Shown piece by piece: positions 1 through 12,884 of a stretch of DNA of 64,000 nucleotides. The number at the start of each line of letters is the position of its first letter. The stretch's first letter is position 1. Both the position numbers and the translations under genes were made by a program. Origin of the DNA: Vanilla planifolia (lineage: Eukaryota > Streptophyta > Magnoliopsida > Asparagales > Orchidaceae); NCBI GenBank assembly GCA_023846275.1, contig CM043872.1:30060670-30124669 (forward strand). Direction: 5' to 3'. Under the pieces are notes generated by a model, which was given only the letters and a program-made list of their open reading frames with translations, was not told where the DNA came from and did no database searches.

Positions 1-99
1 GATTACTAATTTTATGCAATGAAAAAGAAAACAAGCAATGAAAATAATAATAGAAATGGGAGGATCTTAATAATAAAAAAACTCAAATCCTCCTAAATA

Positions 100-1395
100 G
101 TTTTGGGGGAAATTAAGCAAATCTTAATAATAGAAAAATGCAAATTTTCTCACGAATAAATGACAATTAATTTCAAAGTGTATTGTCCTCTCATTAAACA
201 TAGGATTCGTCCAAATCAATAAGTAAACACTAAAGCCAACCCAATTCAATATTCATGGAGGTCATAATGAATAAGCAACAACACTTGTTTCTTAGACTTC
301 CAAGCAATAGGTGATCTATCAAAGAAAACTGCAAAAGCAAAAGTATTCCACTCTCTATATAACTTCCCAAATAGGAATCACACTAGGCAGTAAGATGAAG
401 CTCATTGTCTGATGGAAAGTGAATGCCTTGGTCAGGTATTCCCTTGAGGTAACGTAGAAGACACATAGCAGTCTATAAATGAGTTTGATAAGACTTGTTC
501 ACGTACTAACAGAGGTAATGTAACAACAAACAGGATGCCAGGTAAATTGTTCATGAGGTAGATTCAGCGTCCGAATAATTGTTTAAATTAGTTTGTATCT
601 TTGAATGAATCAATTTCATTAGGTCATAAGAGACTTCGGGCATGGTATTGGCCACTGCCTTACATCTTTATATTGCAAATTCTTCAAGCATGTACAATGC
701 AAGAAATAGTGAAGGACGCCAATATATTTGAATTTAAGGTAGTATTGTAAATACAGCTTAACTTCAATGCACAATGATACATTATTTACTGCAACGATTA
801 AATCATTGAAATAAACAAGACCAACAAGAGTTGAAGTCTTCTCATTATAGTCCAAATCTACTGGTTGGGTATAACCCTTAGCCACCAGTCATGTTTGTTT
901 CTTTGTAAACTGACATTATATTTATTTTTCACTTTATATACCCATTTTACTAAAAGGCTGCTGTCTAGGTGGAAGAGTTGTTAAGATCCAAAAGTTCACT
1001 TTTCTTTAGGGCCATTAATTCATTTAGCATGGCTAGGTGCCAATTTGGACCCATATTAGTATCCTTGAAAGACCTTGATTCTTGAATATTTGAAACTGCA
1101 ACATGAAAGATTCTATAGAAAGGCTTAAGTAGTACACAAGGCAAACATCTTGAAATTGGATGAACCTTACTTGAAAATACCTTGGGAGAAACTGTTTATG
1201 ACAGGTTGCATATATAATCATTGGAAGATCTAAGGGATTACCTATTGCGTTGTGGCTGTAAAGGAATTTGTCTTGATCATTGGGCAATGCATTGAAAAAA
1301 GGATAGTCTAGTAGAAGCAATTTTGGACAAAAAATAGTGGTGATTTCATCCATATCCATTTGCTCGTATGAATCAAAAAGTGATTGTCTCAATAA
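100..1395 (-). pseudogene. Ty1-copia retrotransposon pol remnant (RT and RNase H)
   Basis: Read on the minus strand, this stretch has successive copia pol landmarks in shifting frames. At about 885-850 is an AKGYTQ reverse-transcriptase start. At about 820-790 is VYFNDLIVAVNN, the equivalent of the YVDDLIIAGN catalytic block. A YIGVLHYFL block follows at about 740-710. RNase H blocks lie further down: LRYLKG near 450, WKSKK near 290, and a block resembling NPxFxERTxHxEIxCH at about 210-160. AKGYTQ runs into the FNDL block after only about 20 residues, so roughly 90 residues of RT are deleted. The second Asp of the YxDD motif is present but the surroundings are decayed, and stops and frame changes occur throughout. 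It is a dead copy, cut by the left edge of the window. The family assignment rests on these motifs; the 1033-1395 part is less certain. Confidence 0.8.
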
Positions 1396-1440
1396 TTAGG
1401 TAAGAAATATCATCTTGTGAAATATATAGGATTCCACAAG

Positions 1441-2105
1441 GATAATGATAGGGGACATAATGGAGGTCAAGGTCATTTGTTTGCTAGAAGCATAAGAAAA
1501 AATAAACTCATAAAAAACAACACCCATGACTAGAAAAATTGTCATGAATTGAAATCAAACATTCAATAACTTTTATTACCTAAAGTATTTCCCAAACAAA
1601 TAAATTTATATAATCACAAATAATCAGGTTGAATTAGAGTATACTAACATTATAACTGAGACAAATCTAACAATTAAACAAAGATAAACATATATTAAAT
1701 TTAAAACCAATTCTTATAAAATAAGAAATAAGTAAAATATCAAATACATATTAAGATAAAACCTCAATATCAAATACCAAATATAATATAAAAAAAAATG
1801 CATGATACAATATTTCTTAAAAATATCTCTATATAACAACTCAACTCACATTCCACTCTGATCACTCTCATTTTGTGCATTTGTCATTACTTATAATATA
1901 AGTAAAGAAATAAGCTTTAAAAAACTCAACAAAGTCAATTTCTATCTACAAAAATATCTTAATGTAAAGTAATAATAATAAGCAATAATAAAAATATTAT
2001 ATCTCCGTAATACTCATAATTAAATATAATATCCTCTTTATGATATGAATACAAATGAATAGTTAAACTATTCTAAATAATGATAACACTTTATTTCATA
2101 ATCAT
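1441..2105. other. AT-rich interval, no gene seen
   Basis: Very AT-rich DNA with poly-A/T runs and many stops in all frames. I see no coding, RNA or clear repeat structure. Confidence 0.5.
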
Positions 2106-2109
2106 ACTT

Positions 2110-2465
2110 TATTCTCCCAGCCGGATCAGAAGTGTTCCTTCTTCCTGCATCCCTCTTCTCCTTTGTCGTCAGGCCCTGCAGTCGAAGCAGCCGGGTCGAG
2201 GGGGCCTTCCGTGAGCGGAGTGAGACGGTGGACGCACCAATTACGGGCCTTGTGAAGACTGACGCGCCTAGCCGGAGTGCCCATTGTGGTCGAAGAAAGA
2301 GGAGCGTACAAAAGCGATGGCTTTCTTCGGATCCGGAGCCGACCAAATTGGTACGTTAAGTTGGGTCTGACAATTTTTTCCTGCATGGTGGTGGAGGTGT
2401 AACGCCGGAGGAAAACGAAACATCCGTAGCAAGGCGCTGCAATCATCATTAGCTCGAATCTTAAA
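2110..2465. other. Sharp GC-rich islet of unknown origin (possible organelle-derived insert)
   Basis: About 350 bp of GC-rich DNA stands out abruptly from flanks that are largely A/T. Several overlapping frames are open here: about 107 and 92 aa on the minus strand and 75 aa on the plus strand. None matches a protein family I recognise. The base composition and boundaries would fit a mitochondrial or plastid DNA insertion, or a relic of a nuclear gene's first exon. I could not link it to a named organelle gene, so it is left unassigned. Confidence 0.35.
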
Positions 2466-2815
2466 GGAACGCCAAACTCGATTTACCTATAATGACAATA
2501 TTTTGTATGTATATAATAAAATTCGATCACAAAACATCGAAAGCTTCGGCCCGGGCAGCGCCGTTCGGGGTGGGACGTCTGCGTCTGAGAAACACGTCGC
2601 CTTTATAAACTTGAAAGCTAAGAAAATTAAAAGGCCAACCATCTCCAATTCGGTTGTGCTACTCTAATACCTACATTTAGAAGTTAACTTAAATAAAAAA
2701 TGGATTCATTTAAATTTCTTCGAATAAATATTATTATACAGAGATATATAATATTTAAATAACAATTTAATTAATATATTCAAAATCAAACTAAGATATA
2801 TTGTGTAGAACTTCC

Positions 2816-3240
2816 TTTTATCTCGTCTCTCTCAAGCTCGCTCTCTTCGTCGCTGCCCGCGGTTGCGAACTTCGTCTACACCTGCCGCTTCTGGTAAAGT
2901 TGTCTGAACCGCTTTATTTTCTCTAGCTCTCAGATCTGTTGTTTTCATCCATTTGAATCGCATCTCACGAAACCCTAGCTGTCGCTGCGATGATTCACAT
3001 ATTTTGTTTTTAGGCCAGGGTTTCTGCTTTGGTTACCTTCTCGAACAGGACCGCCGTTCTGCCACGGCCTTCCTGCTCCTCTTTACTTTTCTCTCGTATT
3101 CCCCTCTCTGAAGTACTGAAGCTTCGCCGTTCTCAAGTTCTTTTCATCTGACATCACTACTGTTGTCTTCGTTTTCCTTCCTCTTTGACTTTCTTGTAGG
3201 TTCATCTTTTCCGTGGTGAGAATTATGCCCCTTCTTTTCA
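2816..3240 (+). promoter_or_regulatory. Orphan gene-start-like segment (CT-rich 5'-UTR exon with splice-like signals)
   Basis: Positions 2816-2895 are rich in CT and CG and read like a plant 5' leader, ending in a donor-like TCTG/GTAAAG. At about 2960-2990 there is an AAACCCTAG-type motif common in plant leaders. Further CT-rich DNA runs to 3200, where a TTTCTTGTAG acceptor is followed by a short segment and a GTGAGA donor. No open reading frame follows. It could be the noncoding first exon of a gene whose coding part is downstream: the cyclin L coding exon at 18598 also has an acceptor just before its ATG. It could equally be a relic promoter. Confidence 0.35.
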
Positions 3241-3299
3241 TCTTTTGTTATCTTCGCCTGAATGCTTCACATATAGAAGTCTTTTACTTTTCATTAAAA

Positions 3300-5270
3300 T
3301 AGTCCCCTGTAGAATTATACTTAATTAGATGTAAATTATGTAAAGTTAGTGGCTAGAAATTAGTGTGTTAAGATTCTAAAGATAAACGTAATTGAAGATA
3401 GGTTTAAGCCTGGATAATCCTAGGGTAACTATCCCTTATGTAAATTTTTGACATTGAATATAACCTTAAGTGTTATGCTTTGGTTCTAGTCAATCATAGA
3501 TCAGAGAGTTTACACTTTAGAGGACCTTGAGGAGCTCAATTTTGAGTTGTGCACATCAAGGTCAATGTTGTTGCAAAGATTCTTCGCTTTTAGAACTCTT
3601 AAGAGACATTGGGATCCAAGATAGCAAACAAGGATTTATGATGCACTCATGAGAGCTAGAGAATTATATAGGTGAAAAGAAGACATGAAAAGAAATGAGC
3701 ACATAGAACATTTGTAGGGAAAATCCGTAGGACCTGTCGGAATGTAGAAAAACCACGGGTGCACTATAAGAATGAGTTTTACTAATTGCTTGTGAGTACA
3801 AGGCGCATCTCTAAGGTTTGTATAAAAGGAACAAATCGTATGGGAAATAAGGAAATGGGCAAAATTATTGCAAAAAAGAAGGAAGCGAAATAGACATTCA
3901 TGAGGATGAGATGGTTGGTACAATACTGCTTTTGTTGTGAAACCACCTACTTGCATGAGTTGAATTGTTCAAAATGAGGAATTGTGTGGGGGTTATCAAA
4001 TGATACTACTAAGCATGATAGAGTTATACTTATAGTTGGTCAACAATTATAGAGATTCTGGATTATCGTAGATAATCCCTCCTCTCATATAGATATTGTG
4101 ATGGATAAGCTCTTCGCCAATGAGGGTTATGAGTCTGTCAAGATTCTTGAGCCGTGTTACTCGAATTCCTTGCTTGATAGAGATGATGTTGATGCACAAC
4201 TTTGTGAGATGATATGTGTAGTGCTACATAATTACTATCTGAGATGCTTAGAAAGCACTATGTAGTTGGGCCATATCTTTGCACACTTGTTTATATTGGG
4301 TTGAGATGACTGCTACAATGTTGCAATGGTTTGATTGTCTTCTAGTTGACTCGAAAACAAAACTAATGCAAAAATTGAACCGAACTTTTTTTTTTCAATA
4401 ATTTGATTCTTTATTTAGGAAGAATTAAAGAGGTGTTTGAATGCGAATATGGTGGTTAACTTAAATATTGAACAAAGCACCTTGGACCTAAGAAGGTATA
4501 ATGAACATTTAGGAGGAATTATCCATTGTGGTGAAAACCCAAATCCTATCTATCCCCTTTTTGTGGACATTTCTAATTTCTTGATTTAGGATGAATCAAA
4601 GACAAGCTTTTAAGACCATGCAAAAGATGTAGCAGAGGACTCAAATGGTCAATGATGAAGATCAAAGGGATCCAATGAAGACAGAGGTATCTTTAAGACT
4701 ATCAAAGAGAGTGGTGGAGCCATTGCTTAGAAGACAGAGAACAAACAAATTTGAAGGGGGCACATGCAAGGGTTTTATCACACAAGGTTTGATGATCTCT
4801 ATCAATCTAGATTTTGGTAGGATATCTTTAATGACTCAGAACCCTTGATGTTAAAGAAGACAAGAAAAATCCATTTGATATGACTACAAAAGCCTCAGGC
4901 AAGTAGGGTCATAGTAGAGGTTTCTAGTAAAGGCTTAGATTGGCAAACATCTGGTGAGCTTAAGCCACTAGTGAGTGGTGGTACAAGTTGATTTGCAAGA
5001 TGCTTGTTTATGCCATTTTGCACATCCAAACACTAAGAGAATCCAATGCATAGGTCATAGGGGTGACAAATGTTAGTCATAAATCTATCTTAGTGATTAA
5101 GAAATACATGGAGAACAAAATATATGTTTTTCATTGTTTTTGGATAGCCAATATCCATGTAGTTATGAAGATTACTTAAAAAAATAGGTGTTTAGAAGGT
5201 CATTGAAGAACAAGCTTGCATTGATTCTATTGCCATCTTGTAGTAGTTTCAAAAGTGGTTGTTGAAGCCT
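3300..5270. other. Degenerate repeat-like DNA, no intact gene
   Basis: Moderately AT-rich DNA with only short open stretches, for example 4645-4848 (+), and around 4100-4260 (+) beginning MDKLFANEGYESVKI. None could be assigned to a family. The mix of short open pieces and stops looks like old transposon sequence. Confidence 0.4.
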
Positions 5271-5279
5271 AGGCTATAA

Positions 5280-5540
5280 ATACACTAAGGAGGTTCATAT
5301 AAATTGTTAGTCTGGGTAATATCCTCTAATTGGCCAAGTAGGAGCATACCTGATACCAACATACAACTAGAAAGGACCACGTAGTTGACAACCTAATTTG
5401 CTATGTGATTGCCCTCTCTAAACACTAAGGAGACCTTAAAACTGACAAATGAATTCCCAATACGCCATGAAGAAGGCGAGCACCAAGATCTTCACCAACA
5501 ATGCACTGAGACAAAGCATTGAATTATCTCTAAGGAGTTA
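5280..5540 (-). pseudogene. Possible RNase H remnant of a non-LTR retroelement
   Basis: On the minus strand near 5425-5395 the reading FREGNHIAN followed by a stop resembles the (F/R)REGNxxAD block near the end of the RNase H domain fused to plant LINE pol proteins. The surrounding residues are broken by stops, so this is at best a short decayed fragment. Confidence 0.3.
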
Positions 5541-5544
5541 GAAG

Positions 5545-8000
5545 CAATATCATAACATTCATCCTAACTAGATATCTCTAAACATATCTCATCTATCCAT
5601 GTATAATCAAACATATATTTAAATATTAACCAAATCACTAAAATGACATAATAAATAATATAAATAATCAAAATTGATGACAAAAAGGTAATCAACAATA
5701 TTCCACAATACAAAAACAAAATGAATAATTAGAGATAAATAAATGCACGTAGAAATATAATATTAAATCTATACTATAATAAATAATAGAGGATGTTTTT
5801 AGAAGATTTAAACTCCAACAATGCAATAGGATCACGAATAATAGATTTGCATCAAGAGCTAAAATGCTATAAACAAATCAATATACAACAAGTACATATA
5901 TGTCACCAAGAGACCGCATTAAAAACAAGAAACTTTTATAAAACTGAGAATGCAACTAATAAATCAAATGAAACAAGGACAATGCAATTGAAAATTAGAT
6001 TTAAAGTATGTTTAATAATCAATGCTAAAAACACAATTGAATATACAATCATTAAAAAACTTTATTTAATATATTCAACAACTAACAAAAGACAATTAAT
6101 AATAATGGAACCCAATCATATAATAATTCAATATAGAAAATATATCTAATCAAATGTTCATCTGTCCAAACAATACATCAACAATATAAGAATAACACTA
6201 AAATAACAATTTAAATAGCTAACGAAATGAATTAATCTAATATCACAACATGCTCATGAAACGATCTACAAGAATTAAGACAAAAAAAACATCTATTGTG
6301 GAATAATATTAAACATGGATAGCTATAAAACTTGAATTAAACTTGTAAAAAATGCTAAAAGAGAACACTAACAATGAAAGCTAGGTTCATCCTCTAGCAA
6401 ATAAAGAGTCGGTACCCCCAGCAATACAACTTGAAACCAAAATCTCTGATATCCACCAAGCCATACAACTAATGAATCAACTCAAACAACCTTAAACAAA
6501 TCATTCAAGTCAATTACCCACCAAGAAAAAAATATCGACAATATAATTATTTTGTGATCATTAACATATAATAGTTTGCTAAAGGTAAAATTAAGAGTTC
6601 AATTTATTTTAAAATACTAAATCTAAATAATCAATACCTGATTTTGATTATTTTTTTTAATAATACTAAGCAAATAAAAATTAAAGTAATGAAAATCCAT
6701 TATTTCTTTCAGATTATGTATGAAAGTTACAAAGAATAGAAGAAAAAAATAGAAGAAAAAAAACCCAAGGTAACACAATGATGACAAGGGAAGATTCAAG
6801 TGATGGCAATAAAGAAGAGAATATGTAGGAAGAACATCAGGCACCATCTTGGCCTTGCCAATCGTGGGAGATGTTCTAGAGTTTCATTTGCCTATTAAAA
6901 AAGGAAGAGGACAGAAGGGAGGATGAAGGAGACCATCTCAACAAGAATGACAAGTTCAACCTTGAAAATGACTAAATTCTGAAGGAGAGAGAAGGAAGGA
7001 GCATGCCATGAGAGATCAAAAGATTGAGAGGAAGAGAGATGATTGTGGGTCAAGCGTAATGCAAAAAAAGGAGATGAATTAGAAAGAGTCTTAAGTTAGT
7101 AAATAAATGCTTTTGGTTTGAAGTGTATCGAACTGATACAATTTTTCAAATCTATTATATCCCTCAAGTTAAAGGATAATTAGTTTCCAAAATTGTGGAA
7201 TAGGATCAATGAACAATCTTGCCAAATGCATGCTTCATATCCTTCCTCAAATCAACACTAAGATGCATCTCTTCCACCAACCACTTTGTCTTTTGATGTA
7301 CCTCCAATTAAACATGCTCTTTTATTTGTCCGATTGTAAGAATTACTAAACTAGTTTCCCCTTTGACATCTTGTCGTGGTGCAATGAGACATTTTGTCTC
7401 TTTACCATACTTTGATAGCTATCTTCTAGTTGAAATATTTGGCCTCAAAGATCTACTTGTGTAGAGCACCAAGCATCTTCTTATCTTCCAAATGAATTAA
7501 TTGAAATCAACCATTAATTCTTCTCATTAAGAGCTCTTATCAAATTTGCAACCATCTTCTACAATTGACCAATTTTATCAAATAAAGTTTGTCGACTAAG
7601 TTCCCCTGATATAATTTGTCAAAACTACTATAAAATTCTTTGTCGACAACCTACTCTCATATGGGAGCGCCACTTCTCCTAAAATTAGGATTTAGATCAT
7701 CAACAGCTTTATTTTTAAGATTTTCATCTAGAATATGAATAGAAAGTAGCTTTTTTGATCAAGTCATCTTTCGGGACATCGTTAATTTTTTACTCTGAAA
7801 TCCTTTTGATGTCCAATCCTTGTCAAAGGAAGCAATTGTGGCAGTTTCCTTGCCCACAAGGCATTACTAAAAATCACTTGTGACTATTTTCCTTCTACCA
7901 CACACAAACCTTCTCATCTTTACGAGATATAAATAGAATTTATATAATCTTCGTCATTGCCTCAATTGTTTGCTTGAATTCATTGCTCTCTTCGTAATCT
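5545..8000. other. AT-rich intergenic DNA, no gene seen
   Basis: Two open stretches (5793-6149 + and 6623-6847 -) have low-complexity Asn/Ile/Lys- or Phe/Leu-rich translations typical of AT-rich noncoding DNA. Positions 6780-7080 are purine-rich (GAAGGAGAGAGAAGG-like) with no gene assignable. Confidence 0.45.
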
Positions 8001-8190
8001 ACACCTCCATTGAGCTAGAGTAATTGGTTTGTGTCCCCATCAAAGGACCATTTCTATTGATGGGAGTTTTAATAATTAGTAGAGGATTCCCAATACACCT
8101 CCATTTAGCTAGAGTAATTAGTTTGTGTCCCTATCAAAGGACCACTTCTTCTAATAGGAGCCTTAAAAATTAGTAGAGGATTCCCAATCT
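8001..8190. repeat. Tandem duplication, two copies of about 94 bp
   Basis: The segment from 8001 (ACACCTCCATTGAGCTAGAG) recurs from 8095 with a few substitutions and shares the ending GTAGAGGATTCCCAAT. The spacing is 94 bp. Confidence 0.8.
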
Positions 8191-10369
8191 TAATGGCCAT
8201 CATGATTCCTCTTCATTGAGTAACCAAATGAAAGAAGAAATCATGTACACAAATGATGTCAAAGTGTTTCTCATCACCATCCTCATTGGTGGTTGATCGA
8301 CTTGGTTGTTTGCTAGGATGGATTTGATCATATCCTTGCTTCTTGCAAAAAATTTGTAGAATAAGACTAAAGAAGATGAAACCAAATGCATGGAAGTGAT
8401 GGAAATTTTTTATTTCTAGCACCTGATGTTTGAAGATACATTCCTCAAAACAATTAACAAGCCTTTGATCAAACGATGAATCATCAATTCTCACATAAAC
8501 AATAGAACGATGAGTATGGGATTGATGAAAATACAAAATTTTACTATATTCAATCTTAGCTAACTATTCCCAATTAATGTTCATATGATCATCATTGAAC
8601 ATTTATCTCGAATTTTCTCAAGAATAGCCAACATGAAATTTCCTAATACAAATAACAACCTTCTGTGATATTCTTATTTTCGTCACATATTTAATTAATT
8701 CTTCTAATTTTATAAATTCAAATAGATAAAACCTCCCTTAAATTTTATTTATTTTCTAATTTACAAGTATATCAATAATCTTACAAAATCATAATTATAA
8801 TAATAACATAATTTATACTAACAACTATTAATTGTAAACAATTCAATCTAATAATCATAAATAACTAAAACCATGACAACAACCACACTTCATAGTTTTC
8901 ACAATTTCTTTACAATATTATAACCAATTGTCACATATATATAATATTGAATAAATCACTTGATTAACACAAGTCATTCAACACAACTTTTGCATCACAA
9001 ACATTTGTAATTTTAATTCTTTTTTAGATGTTGTTCTTATAGGTAGTTATCTTTTTATTATAATTCAAATATATCTGAAATATTAATATTAAAGAAAGAT
9101 TAAGTAAATCATCATTCACTTAATAAACTATCTCTAATAATAAATAAATATACAAAATAACAAATAATTTGAGACAATCAAATGTAAAGTCTAATAACAA
9201 ATATCAACTATAACATATAAGCAAACAGAATATCATTCATAATAAAATGTATAAAAAAATATGACTTACTATAACAAGAAAACATACTACAAACTCTAAA
9301 AGAAATAATAAACATGTGCAGTTTTTTGTTATATTTTTAATCTTTTTCTTAATATAGTTTTGTTTATTGGTATCTATTTATATTTAACTAAGTAAACCTT
9401 ACGATGATCAATGTTGCTGTTCTCCCTCTCTTAGGGTATTCAATCAATGTCTTTATTTTAATTTATTTAGTTTCAATGAAAACCTCATTTATTGATATAT
9501 CATATCATATTTTTATACAGAATTATGCTCATCTTTTTTATATTTTTCAATAATTATATCCTTGCAACAAATCACAATAGTGCAATCCACTGACCTCTAG
9601 CCACCTCACAATAACATCAACCATGTGACACACTAAACACTAACCACCTTACGACGACAATTCTCTCAATTTATTTTCACATATACAGCCCTCGTTTTTC
9701 ATAGTATTTAACTAGATGCATATTTTTACATCATCATATTAATGTCATGCTTACATAGTTAATCATGTCAAATAATTTCACATAATTATTTATCAATATT
9801 AAAAGACATAATTATAAATACAAATTTTCATACAATTATATATAATAGTACTATATCTATACATCAATATCATAATCTATACAAAATTCTCATAAAAAAT
9901 TTTAATTTTAAAAATCAACACTATATCATATATAACTATATAATACTTATGTTAGAGTGCTTGTTTCATATATATGGTTTTAATTTTAATAATCAACACT
10001 ATATTAAACATATACATATAACATTTATGCTAGAATATCTATCTCATAAATTTTTTTCTCGCTATTCAGGATTAATCTGTAACTTTTCAACTTCTCTTGT
10101 TTGTCAATTTCAATTTATAAATTATAATTTTTTTAACACAAATTTAAAAATGTCTACACAAATTAAAATTTTTCAAAATATCAAAATAGAATTGTATAAA
10201 TCATGAAAATGACCTTTTCCTCTTTTCTTCCTCTGTTTTCTCTTTTCTCAAAATCCTAGTTTATAAATTTCTAAGAAATTCTTCTCAATCGTTCTAATAG
10301 TCTAATAGAGACCTAATTAACACTAAATATTTGATTCTTTCTATAAATTATAAATATTTGAACTCAAAT
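8191..10369. other. AT-rich intergenic DNA, no gene seen
   Basis: A 107-codon open stretch (8213-8536, -) has no recognisable family. From 8700 to 10330 the DNA is extremely AT-rich with no coding signal. Confidence 0.45.
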
Positions 10370-10600
10370 CGCGACAAAAAAAATCAAATTCCATTCTCGG
10401 TTTTTCAAGCTTATCGAGAATTCCCGCCAACTAAAATCGCACTCGTTTTCCTTAATTATGTCGGAAATATGATGACAAGAAATATCCTTTTCACCGGCGA
10501 AGGAACCTTCGGCCGATAGCGCTAAATCGAAACTCTAGGGTTCGCGTCGGACACAGAATCGGAAGGGAGTGGAAATGCTGTTTTCGGAAAATAAAACTGA
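10370..10600 (-). promoter_or_regulatory. Orphan gene-start-like segment on the minus strand
   Basis: Read on the minus strand, 10580-10500 gives GACGCGAACCCTAGAGTTTC followed by a GC-richer stretch, much like a plant promoter and 5' leader (the AACCCTAG motif). No coding sequence follows within the next kilobases on that strand. A TATATATA run at 10610-10632 lies just upstream and could be a TATA region or a simple repeat. Confidence 0.3.
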
Positions 10601-10716
10601 AAACAGTTATATATATACTATATATATATATTTCGATAATTTACAAAAATTCTAAACTAATTCCCTGAAACGCTTTCCTTCATTCAAAAGGAGGCAAACT
10701 GCAAACACAGAATCTT

Positions 10717-11440
10717 CTAAGGAGGATCAAACAGAAAATCAGACATTAAAAATTTTAGGAGAGGCTTGGGGAGGGGAATTCTCCAGCCCCAAGTAAAGTC
10801 GGAGCAGCAGGTAGCGCGCGTAGCCCAGTCTGCCGGCGCATTGCCCTCTCTTTGGATATGCATAATGGTTAGCGCGTCGAGACCCCGAGCATGCAGAATC
10901 GCCTTGGCAAAAAAACCTCCCACGGGCACATGCATGAGAGTGGTGCGCACCTCCTGCATCGCGAACGTTGAGTCAATTTGGATCTCAATTCCCCAACACT
11001 CCGAGAGTGTGGTCCTCACCAATTCAAGAGCTTCAAGCATGGCTTGAACTTCCATGGCCATACTCGCCAAAGAAAATACTCTTATTCCGATCACCAGCAA
11101 GGGGCTTCCCCATATGATCCCTTACCACCAATCCAAGGCCCGCTAGATCATCACCCACAGCAGCGTCGCAATTAATTTTTACCCATCCAGTGGGAGGGGG
11201 AACCCAATTTTGGGCTACCATCAGCTCAGGTGAACTATATGGGTTCCCACGGGACTTGGATGGGCGAGCTTTGCAGAGTATTGCGGCCTCAATCTGCATC
11301 TTCCGCATGATAGTGCTATAGTTAGGCATACCTTCGTTGTGCTTCTTTGCATTTCGGATCTCCCAGATGTAATACATTCCCGTAGCTAAAGTTGCTGCAT
11401 GCATCATGCTGTCATCATGTCGTCGCACAAGAGAACCCAC
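10717..11440 (-). pseudogene. LINE-type RNase H domain (RVT_3-like), broken by a frameshift
   Basis: Two overlapping minus-strand frames (11440-11033 and 11100-10717) together make the C-terminal RNase H-like module common in plant LINE pol proteins. The first frame has a PPTGWVKINCDAAV block with the first catalytic Asp, then GLGLVVRDHMGKP. The second frame continues with ASMAMEVQAMLEALELV (Glu), IEIQIDSTFAM (Asp), HIQREGNAPADWATR (terminal Asp) and a hydrophobic tail. A one-base indel at about 11100, just after GKPL, separates the frames. The acidic residues are all kept, so the break is fairly young, but the upstream reverse transcriptase is missing. This is a 5'-truncated dead copy or a stand-alone domain fragment. 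Confidence 0.85.
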
Positions 11441-12880
11441 ATACTCATAGTCACTAGGTGAATGGGTATAAGGATAAATAGTCTTACATAGCTACGAAGT
11501 GAAGAGTTTAGGTTTTATATGATACCATAGTTTTAAAATGTTGAATGAAATAACATCTCGACATAATGAGGTCAGGTTGTATCAATATCCTTTTAATTTT
11601 AAAGAAAATCATTATTTTGAATATATTTATTAATGTGATAGTGATCTAATAAGGATTTCTCTTTGTTGATTTCAAAAAAAAAAAAAATTAAAAGTGATTT
11701 TGAAAATTTTCATTTTGGCTAATAATTTAATGTTGTGTGAGTTATATCCACATGAATTTTCTTTTAAGTTTTCTTAAAAAATTCAAAGAGAGATTTTGAA
11801 TACTCAAAATTTGGTTGGCATTATGTAATGTAATATGATAGTTATTACAATTTCTTTATCCTGTTTTAATTTAGCAAAAATAGAAATGCCATAATTAAAA
11901 GAGAAAAGTGTGATAATTAAAGTACTACAGAAAAGAAAAATTTTGAAATTAAAGACTAAACTTTAAAGTGTTATAAATAAAATTGTAGGAAATTAAATTT
12001 ATATCGAAGTTATAGGAATTAAAAGAGTTTATGAAACCTTAGAGAAGTGCTCGTGCTAAAAAGCATCGTTGTAGTTTCTTTTGCACTGCAATTTTATTGT
12101 CAGGTTGCTTTAGTGGAAAACTACAAGCATAGTTGTCTTGAGTAGAGCTCAATCCTTATAGATGCCAGACTAAATGGAAAAGCCAGCAAGAGGAAGGAAA
12201 ATATCAATAAAAAACAGTTTGAAAGTCAATATTTGATTAAATTACATGATATGCATATCAAATGCATGATGCACAATCCTAACTACTATGGTCATATAAT
12301 AAATTGATACAAGACAAGCATACGACATGTTGGGTATGTAAAATTTCATGGATGCAATCAAATTAACTAAAAAATTGTGCATTTGGCTAAGCACTAGAAA
12401 TGCAAGTTCAAAACACTCAAGATTAGACTATCGGTATGCTAAAGAAGCGTCTCAAAGTTATGAATCACATGTTCGCATCAACAAGCAAATTGAGCCCAAC
12501 TTAAATGGAAGTAAAAGCCAAACATTAACAATCTCACAACAAAAGGGAAAAATCTTGTATAAAAAGGGCACACTTGTAAGCAAAATACAAAGAATTACAA
12601 ATCCGTGATACATGCAAAACCAAGATTAACAATAATGCAATATTTTTTAAATATTCTATTGTTCCTATTTTAACATCAAGATGTTGAATAAACAAATATT
12701 CTTTTAATTGGAGTAATATTTCAATATTATTCTAAGAAAATATAATTTTAAAAATAATCAAATCCAATGCTTAATATATTTAAATAATTCTATATTATAT
12801 AAACTAAATCAAACATCCTAAACCAAATTATCTCCTTAAAAAATTTATCTAAAAGCAGCTATAACTTCTATACATCCCAC
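11441..12880. other. AT-rich intergenic DNA, no gene seen
   Basis: A/T-dominated DNA; a poly-A run sits at about 11678-11691. One 86-codon open stretch (12348-12608, +) has no recognisable similarity. Confidence 0.45.
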
Positions 12881-12884
12881 CTAA

